A stretch of DNA of 64,000 nucleotides, from the NCBI GenBank assembly GCA_963665545.2, contig CAXXKZ010000009.1:1-64000 (forward strand). The letters are read 5' to 3'. A program made the position numbers and the translations under genes. Source of the stretch: G963665545 sp963665545 (GTDB lineage: Bacteria > Pseudomonadota > Gammaproteobacteria > Xanthomonadales > SZUA-36). The notes beneath the pieces are model-generated. The model did no database searches and was not told the origin of the DNA. It was given only the letters and a program-made list of their open reading frames with translations. Below, one piece after another: positions 47,633 through 56,387 of this stretch (positions are counted from its first letter, which is position 1; each line of letters opens with the position of its first letter).

Positions 47633-50343
47633 TCAAGGTGTTCCTTTATGGTGCGGGTCAGGAGCTCGCGGGCCTTTTCTGACAAGGGTTGGTGATTAGC
47701 CTGGCTGATTACAAAGGTATCTTCAACCCGTTCGCCAAAGGTCGCGATGCGTGCGTCGTGTACCTGCAGGCCACACGCGTTGATTGCGGCGGCGATGCGT
47801 GACAAAAGGCCGGGCCGATCATTGGATTCAAACTCCAGAATGGTAGCCGATTCGCTGGCGCCATCAACAAATGTCATGACGGGCTCGTGAACAAAGTGTC
47901 GCAATATACGCGGTATGGCGCGGTTCACTGGCTCATGCGGCCCCTCCATGCGGCAGGCCCGTTCGAGCCGCGCGATGATCTCTTCCCTGTCTGCCCCGTT
48001 CAACACGCCCCCGTGGCGATCGAGCAATTGGAATAGGTTGAAACTGCGACCGTCAAGCGTCGTGAGTACCTTTGCGGCCAGCACATTGGTGCCCATTTCA
48101 TCGAGCACGCGGGTAATTGCGGCAAACAGGCCATCATGATCGGGCACGCACACCAGCAACTCCGATACCCGATGTGGCTTGCTCTCACGAATCGCGATGG
48201 CCGCCTTCCTGCCCCCTCCTTCAAGCATCACTTCGGTGGCCCACTGCAACTGATCAGGATTGAAGCGCAAATAGGTGGCCTCTGGCAATACCTTCCACAG
48301 CTTTTCGATTTCCACCGGCACCAGACCCTTGCGCAACAAACGGCTAAAAGTACCCGAGCGCGTCTCGCGGATGCGCGTCGCCCGTAGCATGGGATTGTGC
48401 AGGCCGCGCCGGATTGCCCGGCCACTGGACAGGTAAAGTTCCCACAGCAGAGAATTCTTCCAACTGTTCCACAGCTTCGGGCTGGTCGCTTCAATGTCTG
48501 CGACGGTCAGCAAGTAGAGGTAGTCGAGGTAGCGCTTGTCACCCATGCGGGAGGCAAATGCATGAATCGTGGCTGGATCGCTGAGATCCTTTGGTTGTGC
48601 GGTACGGGACATCAGCAAATGTTCCTTTACCAACCAGGAGACCAGCTTGCAGTCATCCGCTTCCAATCCAATCAGTTGGCAGAATTCCAATGCATCGACC
48701 GCACCCAGGGTGGAATGATCACCGCCGCGGCCTTTGACGATATCGTGAAAAATGGCTGCCAGGTACAGTAATTCCGGCCGGCCGATGCGGCGAAATACGG
48801 ATTGAACATGCGGGAATATCTCTGCGTATTTTCCGTAGGCGAAGCGCCGCAGGTTGCGCACCACGAATAGCGTGTGCTGATCGACCGTATAGACGTGGAA
48901 CAGATCGTACTGCATGCGCCCGACAATCTGTCCGAAGATCGGCAGATAGGCTGCCAGTACCCCGTAACGGCTCATTCGCTGGAGCTGCGTATAGACCCCC
49001 TCCTGCTGCCGTAGCAGGGACAGAAAATAACGGTGGACCAAGCGCCTGCTGCGCACTTTCTCATCCAGCTCGTAGCGGTGCTGGCGAATCAGGCGGATGG
49101 TGGATGCCCGCACGCCACGGATCTTCGGATCCCTTGCCAGCAGCACAAACAATTTCATCAAGGAGGCCGGCTTGCGTGTAAATAGCCCGTCATCTACAAC
49201 TTCCAGAAAGCCGTGTCGCAGACGAAAATCCGCACCCAGTGGCTTGACCTCGGCGTCACCGTGCAGCAGCAATTCCTCCTGAAATAACTGCAACAACCGT
49301 TCGTTCAACCGTTCCAGCCGCATCACGGTGCGGTAGTATTTCTGCATGAATTGCTCGACAGCAAGGTTGGCGTCCTGGTCACGGAAACCCAGCCGGGTGG
49401 CCACCTCTCGCTGGTAGTCGAACAACAGGCGATCTTCCGAGCGGCCGGCCAGTAAATGCAGCGCGAAGCGCACTGTCCAAAGAAAATTCTGGCCCTGCAG
49501 CAGGGCGCCGTATTCAGGGTCGGTCAGGAAGCCGTGCTCGACCAAGCCGCCCAAACCGGTTGCGCCGAAGTGGCGCCTTACCACCCAGGAGATCATCTGG
49601 ATATCCCTCAGGCCACCCGGTCCCTCCTTGATGTTGGGTTCAAGGTTGTAGGCCGTATCGTTGAAGCGGCTGTGGCGCTCAACCTGTTCGGCCATTTTGG
49701 CTTCGAAAAATGCCGGCGCTGACCAGACCCGATCGGGCGCAGTGGCAACCATCATTTCATCGAACAGTGCCTGAGGTCCGGCCAGAATACGCGCCTCCAT
49801 CAAGGTGGTTGCTGTGGTGACATCGGCTTGTGATTCCTCCACGCAGGCCACCACAGACCGCACGCTGTGGCCCAGATAGAAACCAGCGTCCCACAGTACC
49901 TGCACGAAGGATTCGATTTGTGTGCGCGGCGGGCGGTGCGCGTCACTGTTACCGAGCAGAATCATCAGGTCCACATCGGAGCCCGGGTGCAGTTCGCTGC
50001 GGCCATAACCACCCACTGCCACCAGGCACAGATCACCAGACGAGGGCACCAGCGAATTCCAGGCCACCAGCAACAGCTGCTCCACAGCCCAGGCACGCTC
50101 TTCCACCAATGCTGTAACCTGACCGCCCGTCGGCACGCCGGACCAGAAGCGCTCGGCCAGCACTTCATCTGCGTGCTTCAAGGATTGACTGAGAATGCCC
50201 GCCAGGGCGCGTTGAAATTCAATCTGATCTTGACCGGAACCTGTCGTGGCTGGATTTTCGCCCGCGCCGGCAAGTTGACTCGCGATGGCGGTCAAATCCG
50301 GGCAAGCCCTCGATTTATTCGGGGCAGCCAGCAATCCGTGCAC
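47629..50343 (-). CDS. glnD: [Protein-PII] uridylyltransferase/uridylyl-removing enzyme
   Basis: 904 residues from GTG 50341-50343, just after the map stop; a start further upstream would lie inside map. Nucleotidyltransferase motif GGYGRSELHPGSDVDLMIL, HD domain (IFHDIVKGRGGDHS), then two ACT domains (VCVPDHDGLFAAIT; NDRPGLLSRIAAA) that sense glutamine. It modifies PII by nitrogen status. Confidence 0.96.
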   Translation of the reverse strand: MHGLLAAPNKSRACPDLTAIASQLAGAGENPATTGSGQDQIEFQRALAGILSQSLKHADEVLAERFWSGVPTGGQVTALVEERAWAVEQLLLVAWNSLVPSSGDLCLVAVGGYGRSELHPGSDVDLMILLGNSDAHRPPRTQIESFVQVLWDAGFYLGHSVRSVVACVEESQADVTTATTLMEARILAGPQALFDEMMVATAPDRVWSAPAFFEAKMAEQVERHSRFNDTAYNLEPNIKEGPGGLRDIQMISWVVRRHFGATGLGGLVEHGFLTDPEYGALLQGQNFLWTVRFALHLLAGRSEDRLLFDYQREVATRLGFRDQDANLAVEQFMQKYYRTVMRLERLNERLLQLFQEELLLHGDAEVKPLGADFRLRHGFLEVVDDGLFTRKPASLMKLFVLLARDPKIRGVRASTIRLIRQHRYELDEKVRSRRLVHRYFLSLLRQQEGVYTQLQRMSRYGVLAAYLPIFGQIVGRMQYDLFHVYTVDQHTLFVVRNLRRFAYGKYAEIFPHVQSVFRRIGRPELLYLAAIFHDIVKGRGGDHSTLGAVDALEFCQLIGLEADDCKLVSWLVKEHLLMSRTAQPKDLSDPATIHAFASRMGDKRYLDYLYLLTVADIEATSPKLWNSWKNSLLWELYLSSGRAIRRGLHNPMLRATRIRETRSGTFSRLLRKGLVPVEIEKLWKVLPEATYLRFNPDQLQWATEVMLEGGGRKAAIAIRESKPHRVSELLVCVPDHDGLFAAITRVLDEMGTNVLAAKVLTTLDGRSFNLFQLLDRHGGVLNGADREEIIARLERACRMEGPHEPVNRAIPRILRHFVHEPVMTFVDGASESATILEFESNDRPGLLSRIAAAINACGLQVHDARIATFGERVEDTFVISQANHQPLSEKARELLTRTIKEHLE

Positions 50344-50345
50344 AG

Positions 50346-51113
50346 TCAGAGATCGTCGTCGGGCAGCCTGGTCAGGACGTCGAAGCCGGTATCGGTGACC
50401 GCAATGGTGTGCTCCCACTGCGCTGACAGGCTTCTGTCCCGGGTGACCACGGTCCACTGGTCAGGCAACAGGCGCGTGTCCCGCTTGCCGAGGTTGATCA
50501 TAGGCTCAATGGTGAAGACCAGGCCCGGCACCAATATCTCGCCGCTGCCCGGGCGCCCGTAGTGCAGGACCTGAGGGTCTTCGTGAAATATTTTGCCGAT
50601 CCCGTGACCGCAGTACTCGCGCACGACCGAGCAACCCTGCCCCTCGGCATAGGTTTGAATGGCGTGGCCGATATCGCCAAGGCGAACGCCGGGGGCAACC
50701 AATTCGATGCCCGTGACCATGGCGCGGTAGGCAATGTCAGAAATGCGCTTACCCTTGATGGATGGTTTGCCGACCTGGTACATCTTGGACGTATCACCGT
50801 GCCAGCCGTCCTTGATGACGGTGACGTCAATATTGATGATGTCGCCGTCCTTGATGGTCCGGCTGCCGGGAATGCCGTGGCAAATCACGTGATTGACGGA
50901 AGTGCAGATGGACTTGGGAAAGCCCCGGTAACCCAGGCAGGCCGGAATGGCCTGCTGTGGACCGGTAATGTAATCATGGCAGATTTGATCCAACTCGCCG
51001 GTGGTAATACCCGGCTCAACGTATTCCCGAATCATGCGCAATACATCACCGGCCAACTGACCGGCAACGCGCATTTCTTCAATCTCGTCAGGTGACTTGA
51101 GTGTAATTCCCAT
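50346..51113 (-). CDS. map: Methionine aminopeptidase type I
   Basis: 255 residues from MGITLKSPDEIEEM; upstream in-frame ATGs exist but lack family support. Metal ligands fit D in INIDVTV, D in HGDTSK, H in CGHGIGKIFHEDP and E in VFTIEPM, plus the late Glu in WEHTIAVT. It removes initiator Met. It heads the map-glnD-dapD-yffB-dapE run. Confidence 0.97.
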   Translation of the reverse strand: MGITLKSPDEIEEMRVAGQLAGDVLRMIREYVEPGITTGELDQICHDYITGPQQAIPACLGYRGFPKSICTSVNHVICHGIPGSRTIKDGDIINIDVTVIKDGWHGDTSKMYQVGKPSIKGKRISDIAYRAMVTGIELVAPGVRLGDIGHAIQTYAEGQGCSVVREYCGHGIGKIFHEDPQVLHYGRPGSGEILVPGLVFTIEPMINLGKRDTRLLPDQWTVVTRDRSLSAQWEHTIAVTDTGFDVLTRLPDDDL

Positions 51114-51359
51114 GTCTCTGTTCTTCGGGGCCAGCTTGCGCAAGGATTTGAACATCATCAGGTCCACTGCAAAAACCGTATTGTACAACGCCGGGGAGTA
51201 CTATTGTCCCATGTGATTGTGTCATGAAAACAGCATAATGCACGGAACCATTGCTGTCACCACGGAGTCCGACTTGTGGCGCGGCAAATCTGCCTTGGGA
51301 GAGACATTACATGCGGCCGATACCGCTCAGACCCGTATTATCTGACATGGACAACGGGC

Positions 51360-52193
51360 ATGGACATCCGTGATTCGCTGCAGCAGGCGCGGCGGCGGTT
51401 GAAGGCTCAGGCGGAGCGTTCCAATCGCCTGGAATCCGAGGTCCTGCTCGGCCATGCACTGGATGTAAGCCGCTCATTTCTGTATGCCAACCCAAACCTG
51501 GCGTTGAGCGGCGATCAACGCAGGGCATTTTTCGCGCTGGTCCAGCGGCGCAATCAAGGCGAGCCCATTGCCTACATAACGGGTCAGCGGGAATTCTGGT
51601 CCCTGCCATTGAAGGTCACGCCCAATGTATTGATTCCTCGCCCGGAAACGGAGCTGATCGTGGAAACCGCCCTTGAGCTGTTGCCACCTTCACCGGGATT
51701 GCGCGTCGCCGACCTCGGCACGGGCAGTGGTGCCATTGCCCTGGCGATCTCGAAGGAGAGGCCCACCTGGACGGTACACGCCACCGAGCTGTCCACCGCC
51801 GCTCTGAGCGTGGCGCAGGACAACGCACGCACCCTCGACCTGGACCGAGTGCAGTTTCAAGCAGGATCGTGGTGTGAGCCGCTTGAGGGCCGTTTTGAGC
51901 TGTTGGTGAGCAACCCGCCATACGTCCAGAGCAATGACCCGCACTTAAGCCAGGGCGACTGCCGATTTGAGCCACAAACGGCCTTGTGCGGCGGTGAAGA
52001 CGGCCTCGATGCCATTCGGGTGATCATCGCTCAGGCGGCCCAATGGCTCGCTCCGAGTGGCTGGTTGCTGCTGGAACACGGTTTTGACCAGGGCGAGCGG
52101 GTTGTCAGCCTGATGCAAAGTGCGGGTCTGAGCAGGGTTGCAACCCGGCGTGATATCAGCGGCCTGGATCGCGCCACTGCCGGGCAGCAATAA
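51360..52193 (+). CDS. prmC: Release-factor glutamine methyltransferase
   Basis: 277 residues from MDIRDSLQQA, the same length as in E. coli. It has the HemK N-domain, SAM motif ADLGTGSGAIALA and the catalytic NPPYVQS. It methylates the Gln of the GGQ motif of RF1/RF2. Its 3' end overlaps the convergent gene at 52156 by 38 bases. Confidence 0.95.
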   Translation: MDIRDSLQQARRRLKAQAERSNRLESEVLLGHALDVSRSFLYANPNLALSGDQRRAFFALVQRRNQGEPIAYITGQREFWSLPLKVTPNVLIPRPETELIVETALELLPPSPGLRVADLGTGSGAIALAISKERPTWTVHATELSTAALSVAQDNARTLDLDRVQFQAGSWCEPLEGRFELLVSNPPYVQSNDPHLSQGDCRFEPQTALCGGEDGLDAIRVIIAQAAQWLAPSGWLLLEHGFDQGERVVSLMQSAGLSRVATRRDISGLDRATAGQQ

Positions 52194-53121
52194 AGCCCAC
52201 CAGCAGGACGATCAGCGCCATCACAAGCCAGCCGTACCAGCGTGCCGGTTGGTCGGCGTCAAACAAACGGGTGTTGAAGATGGTGCAACTGGCGCTCGCG
52301 CCTGGCCTGATTTGTAGGTCAAGACATTCTTCAGGATCGTACTCAACCGAACCGTCGTTGCCTATTGGCCAGACGGCGCACAGGGTTCCGCCTTCCCAAT
52401 CGGGCAGCACCTCAAAAACCTGCCGATCATCCTTACCGGAAAACCACAGGCTACCTTCGTATTCGCCCCAGGCTTCACTGTCGCAACTGTAGTGCGCCTC
52501 ATCATAAATGGTGATGTTGATGTCTGATCCGGGATCCACCCACAGCCGCCTGACCTCAATGTTGGAAGCAACAAGGGTGTTCTCGACCTCGCAAAAACCT
52601 GCGTCACCATCTTCGAATTCAAGGAACTGGCAGCCATCCGGATCATTCTCCGAATGACCGCTGGCATCATCAAAGGCGTAGTACGCCGGTTGGTATCCCG
52701 GCGCAGGCGCCTGAGCAAGCAGGCAGCGCAGACGCCCTGCCGGAAATCCGCTAATGACGAACTCAAGCGGCGACCCCTCCGAAATCATGCCGTATTCTGG
52801 TTGGGCGGTGCCCGCACTGCAGCTGATATATGCGGTGACTTCCGCGGGATTGTTGTCCGAAAAGCTCGTGCTGATGCGAAAGCTCGCCCGCGCACTCGGT
52901 TGATCCGGGTGCGGTTGAGACCGGACTGGCTGATCCTGAACGAGCTGACCCTGAACGAGCTGACCCTGAACAAGCTGACCCCGAACGAAGAGATCGCGGT
53001 CGGTCGTCGCGACCGCGTCCTGCGCCTGCGATGCGCTGCCAATGAGGACCAACAATGAATGCAACAACCAAAGCCACCTTTGCTGGCTGGTGCGCTTTGG
53101 GGCATTAGCTGGATTTTTCAT
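52156..53121 (-). CDS. Secreted Cys-module protein with C-terminal membrane anchor (member 1 of 3)
   Basis: 321 residues. A signal peptide (about 1-34, cut after ASQAQ) is followed by a Gln/Val repeat tract. Cys modules then run from VTAYISCSAG through CLLAQAPAPGYQP, CQFLEFEDGDAGFCEVEN and LWVDPGSDINITIYD to CTIFNTRLF, and a final membrane helix (WLVMALIVLLVGFIAA) with a basic end. The layout equals that of the two IPTL-CTERM proteins next door, but the P-T-L motif is replaced (ADQPARWYG). Function unknown; surface display is inferred. It could use a different sorting route. Confidence 0.7.
   Translation of the reverse strand: MKNPANAPKRTSQQRWLWLLHSLLVLIGSASQAQDAVATTDRDLFVRGQLVQGQLVQGQLVQDQPVRSQPHPDQPSARASFRISTSFSDNNPAEVTAYISCSAGTAQPEYGMISEGSPLEFVISGFPAGRLRCLLAQAPAPGYQPAYYAFDDASGHSENDPDGCQFLEFEDGDAGFCEVENTLVASNIEVRRLWVDPGSDINITIYDEAHYSCDSEAWGEYEGSLWFSGKDDRQVFEVLPDWEGGTLCAVWPIGNDGSVEYDPEECLDLQIRPGASASCTIFNTRLFDADQPARWYGWLVMALIVLLVGFIAARQWRDPGR
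52936..52995 (-). repeat. 15-bp tandem repeat within the secreted-protein gene
   Basis: Three near-identical 15-base units (CTGAACGAGCTGACC on the + strand) and a degenerate fourth encode the QLVQG repeat just after the signal peptide. Copy number may vary by slippage without breaking the frame. Confidence 0.75.
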
Positions 53122-53391
53122 GCGGGACAGGTTGGCTCACGGTCGGCCTGGAGCAAGATTGCGTCAGAGCTGATTTTAAGCGACAGGGGGAGTCAATCTC
53201 AACACGTAATTCACGGACCTGAAATTAAAACAGGCCGACTATTGCCGACCTGTTTCAAACGCGCCCTGCCACGTCCGTGTGTATATGCTTTGACCATTCT
53301 GACCCAATCGTAAAGAAATGTCAAGACCTTGCAGTCAGGACCGCGGTGTGATGAGGTCCTGCTGTTTGGGCTCGGCCTTTTGGGCGCAGGC
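53122..53391. other. Non-coding spacer
   Basis: It lies between two minus-strand secreted-protein genes and holds the upstream region of the gene ending at 52156. No coding frame, operator or other repeat was recognised. Confidence 0.5.
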
Positions 53392-53429
53392 AAAAAGAAA
53401 CCCCGCGGACCGTGAGGTCTGCGGGGTTT
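53392..53429 (-). terminator. Rho-independent terminator of the second secreted-protein gene
   Basis: A 14-base stem with one mismatch (AAACCCCGCGGACC / GGTCTGCGGGGTTT, loop GTGA at 53412-53415) is followed on the minus strand by TTTCTTTTTG. It lies 30 bases after the stop at 53460. Confidence 0.88.
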
Positions 53430-53459
53430 CGGGTCTAGCTGTGTCAGCTAATGCAGCGC

Positions 53460-54507
53460 TTATGCGAAGCGGCGGAAGCCAACCATGCCAACACCAACCA
53501 TCAGCAGTGCCATCAGCGCGAGGCCGTACTGGCTCAGCGTCGGTACACCTTCATAGATGCGCGTGTTGGTCAGGGTGCACTCGTGGAATTCACCCGGGAA
53601 AATCGCATTCACTCCGAGGAAGACGCAGTCGGTCTCAGATTCAACGAAGCTGTCGCGCATTATCTCCTTCAGTTCACAGGTGGTACCACCATTCCAGTCC
53701 GGGCAGAACCGGAAGTCGTCCGACTGGTTGCCCGTAGTGAAGTTCAAACGACCTACTATTACGGCGGTCTGGGTCTGGGTCTACGGATCTCCATTGTCTT
53801 GGGTCTTCCGCTTCATCTTCGGTTAGGTCGGTTGTTTGACCACCAGACGGACTGTGGCATGAGTCCACGAAGTTTTCGCATTCCATGTCGAGCGCGTGCA
53901 TAAATTGAATTGTTGAATTCCGGATGCTCATCATTCCAAATCTTGTCGACGTCAATAATGACTTCCATCAACCTGTAATCGATAGTGCATCCCCATTCGC
54001 TTCTCCATCTACGTTTTTCGATGTCGGTGAAACTGCACGAACCCGCAATTTCTTGAACATGATACGGGGTGAAAACGTCATTGTCATCATCCTGACGCAG
54101 ATCAAGAGCATTTTCGTACATCAGTCGCCACAACCTACGCCTTCGTCATTCAAGCAGCGCGCATCGAACACGCCTCGATAACCCGATACGCCATCTGCGG
54201 TAACGGTGCAGTCCAACGTCTCTCCGTCTTCCATTGTCTGTACTGGGGGGGCCTGCCAGATGATGTCAAAAGTCTGGCCGTCGCCATCCTGCATGTCGAC
54301 GATCTGCCGCCTCCGAATTGTGTTTGTATCGACGGCAATCACGCCGTCGTTGCAGTCGAGTTCGACACGGACGGTCGCGTTCGGGTTGTTATCCACACCG
54401 AAGACTGTTTCTACCCGGATGGTGGCGGTGGCGTCGTCCTGAGCCACTACCGCCATGGGCAGAAAGGCCAGGATAAGTAGTAATACAATCGCGCGCTTAA
54501 TATTCAT
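53460..54507 (-). pseudogene. Secreted Cys-module protein with IPTL-CTERM-type tail (member 2 of 3), multiple frame breaks
   Basis: Four overlapping frames make one gene in order: signal peptide and first module (MNIKRAIVLLLILAFLPM; VRVELDCNDG; LDCTVTADGVSGYRG), then GSCSFTDIE and VDKIWNDEHPEFNNSIYARA, then LDMECENFVDSCHS, then FCPDWNGGTTCELKEIM and CTLTNTRIYEG, closing with VPTLSQYG, a hydrophobic helix and GFRRFA. Breaks fall near 54125, 53890 and 53750. The tail matches IPTL-CTERM sorting signals, known to go with exosortase-type processing (XrtH). No sortase gene is in the window. The breaks may be sequence errors. Confidence 0.65.
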
Positions 54508-54951
54508 TACTTTTATCTCCAAAAGAAAATATTTATTGTGTCATCCGTGAGCCGGTTATATCCGTTTATCCCACTGTGTCCTGTTTGAGGTCTTGCCTTG
54601 CTATCCATCGAAACAGGCTTACTGCAGGCTAGACGGTGTTGAATAGGCTTCTACGCACAACATATTCACTGGAATTCCAGCCCTTGTGTGTGCATTATCC
54701 CTAATCCGTCAGTTTGTGTCAATCACTTATCCGAAGTTATTTTGGGTGCTAAATGTGTCTGTAAAGTAAGGAATTGGGCTCGAACAACCCCACAGAAAAC
54801 ACACCTCGGTCCGGCAGGCGTATTTTAAACCCAACCGCATACAAATTGAACCCCTCAGCGTGCCACCAGGCTGCGTTAGGAAAGTCCCGTGAGCGGAGTA
54901 CTGGCCACGCCTTCAAGGATGCCGAGCGCCGACAAGATTCTATGGGTCTGG
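54508..54951. other. Upstream region of member 2 and IS110 flank
   Basis: About 440 bases with no gene. The part near 54508-54750 should hold the promoter of the secreted-protein gene (an AT-rich stretch, no clear boxes), and the part near 54900-54951 the 3' end of the IS110 element. Confidence 0.45.
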
Positions 54952-55890
54952 TCAAGCCATGGTTACACACGGTTTGAATGTTTCGCCTCGACTCATAAGG
55001 GCATATGCAATCCTGACCAACTTGCGCCCCAATATCACTCGAGCAGCGGTTTTTGAAAGTCCCTTATCCAGTTGACGCTGATGATAGCGCTCGAATCGAG
55101 GTTCGTTGCGGGCCGCGTGAGCGGCACAAAATAGCAATCGTCGTATCTCCTTCTCGCCATTCTTGGTCAGCTTGTGCTTGCCCTGCATGCGACCAGACCG
55201 CCGCAATCGTATGTCCAGGCCGAGGTAGGCCACAAAGGCATCCGATGAAGCGAACACGCCGCGATGAAAGGCCGCCACCAACCCAGCAGCTGTGGCGGGT
55301 CCAAGGCCCGGTATCTGTTGGCAACGCGCATAGTCTTGTTGCAGGCCCAACGCCCTTAGCAAATACTCAATCCGGCATTCGATGCGCTGGATCAAGCGGC
55401 TGCAGGCCTGTTCCACTTCTCGGCCTGACAGCGACACTTGGCGCATGCTCATGCGCATGTTTTTACGCACTCCAACCACCACAGCGCGACGCTTAATCAA
55501 AGCCCACAGCTCCCGTGAATGCTGGTCTGACGGGCAATGACGAGGCAATGACTGCGCTTCGTGGCTGAGATAGCGTGCTAACAACCAGGCATCATGCGGA
55601 TCACTCTTATGCCTCAGGCCGACGGCATACCGATAGTGATGCAGCTGGCGTGGGTTCACCAAGTAGATCGCATAGCCCAAAGCGTGCGCAGTATCCACCA
55701 CCGCCAGGTGGTAATGCGATGTCGGCTCCAGCGCCAGTCGTACCTCGCCCGTCAACCCACCAAGCCATTGTGCAATGGCCGCGGTTGAGTTATTGACTTG
55801 ATAATGTCGTTGCCGGGTCCAATCGTAAACGTCCAAATGATCTTTCGAAACATCCACACCTAAAGTGACTTGGGTAACATTGCTTGTCAT
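54952..55890 (-). CDS. IS110-family transposase (DEDD recombinase)
   Basis: 312 residues from MTSNVTQVTLGVDVSKDHLDV; a start 20 codons upstream is less likely. The N-terminal RuvC-like DEDD domain shows GVDVSKDHLDV (D), LALEPTSHYH (E) and KSDPHDAWLLARYL (D-D). The C-terminal Tnp_20 domain has QIPGLGPATAAGLV and FVAYLGLDIRLRRSG with the catalytic Ser region. It looks intact. It sits between members 2 and 3 of the secreted-protein array. Confidence 0.92.
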   Translation of the reverse strand: MTSNVTQVTLGVDVSKDHLDVYDWTRQRHYQVNNSTAAIAQWLGGLTGEVRLALEPTSHYHLAVVDTAHALGYAIYLVNPRQLHHYRYAVGLRHKSDPHDAWLLARYLSHEAQSLPRHCPSDQHSRELWALIKRRAVVVGVRKNMRMSMRQVSLSGREVEQACSRLIQRIECRIEYLLRALGLQQDYARCQQIPGLGPATAAGLVAAFHRGVFASSDAFVAYLGLDIRLRRSGRMQGKHKLTKNGEKEIRRLLFCAAHAARNEPRFERYHQRQLDKGLSKTAARVILGRKLVRIAYALMSRGETFKPCVTMA

Positions 55891-56314
55891 AATGATCTCC
55901 GCGGTTATATGCCGTAGCCGGGATCTCACGGGGCGCAAGCTTGTATACATCGGCTGTCATTGCAGCTAGATTCTCAATCGGCGCTCTGGTGAGAATGGGA
56001 TGGGGACGAACTCTTGTTAGTCTGTACCGACTGGCCAGAAAGCGACTGCGTCCCGCCCATCCCGGCACCCTTAATCATCCAGATTTAAGGCAGAAACACC
56101 ATACAAGCGACTGGGTCGCCGAGCCAGGGATGGCTCGACGAGGCGACACGGAACAGGATGATCCGTTGGAGCCGACCCACCAAGCGCCGAGAAGTGAGGG
56201 TAGCCTGAAGGGCCATCCGCCAGGCGTGGACAGCAGTCCGCTCATGGGACTTTCCGGAGGTAGAACTAATGCGACTGCGCTCATGGGGCTTTCCGGAGGC
56301 GGAGAAACGTAGTC
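55891..56314 (-). ncRNA. IS110 5' non-coding region, candidate bridge-RNA locus
   Basis: 424 bases upstream of the transposase carry no real gene. IS110-group elements are known to encode a structured guide (bridge) RNA in this position. The far part has a 20-base near-repeat (CTCATGGG(A/G)CTTTCCGGAGG at about 56242 and 56279). No RNA structure was computed, so the call is by position only. Confidence 0.35.
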
Positions 56315-56345
56315 AAAAAAAAGGCCCCGGAAGTCCGGGGCCTTT
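56315..56345 (-). terminator. Rho-independent terminator of the third secreted-protein gene
   Basis: A 12-bp stem (AAAGGCCCCGGA / TCCGGGGCCTTT) is followed on the minus strand by a run of T (A at 56315-56322). It is placed 43 bases after the stop at 56388. Confidence 0.88.
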
Positions 56346-56387
56346 GGAATTATGGGGTCAGAGTACTCTGACCCCGGTCAGTGAGGT

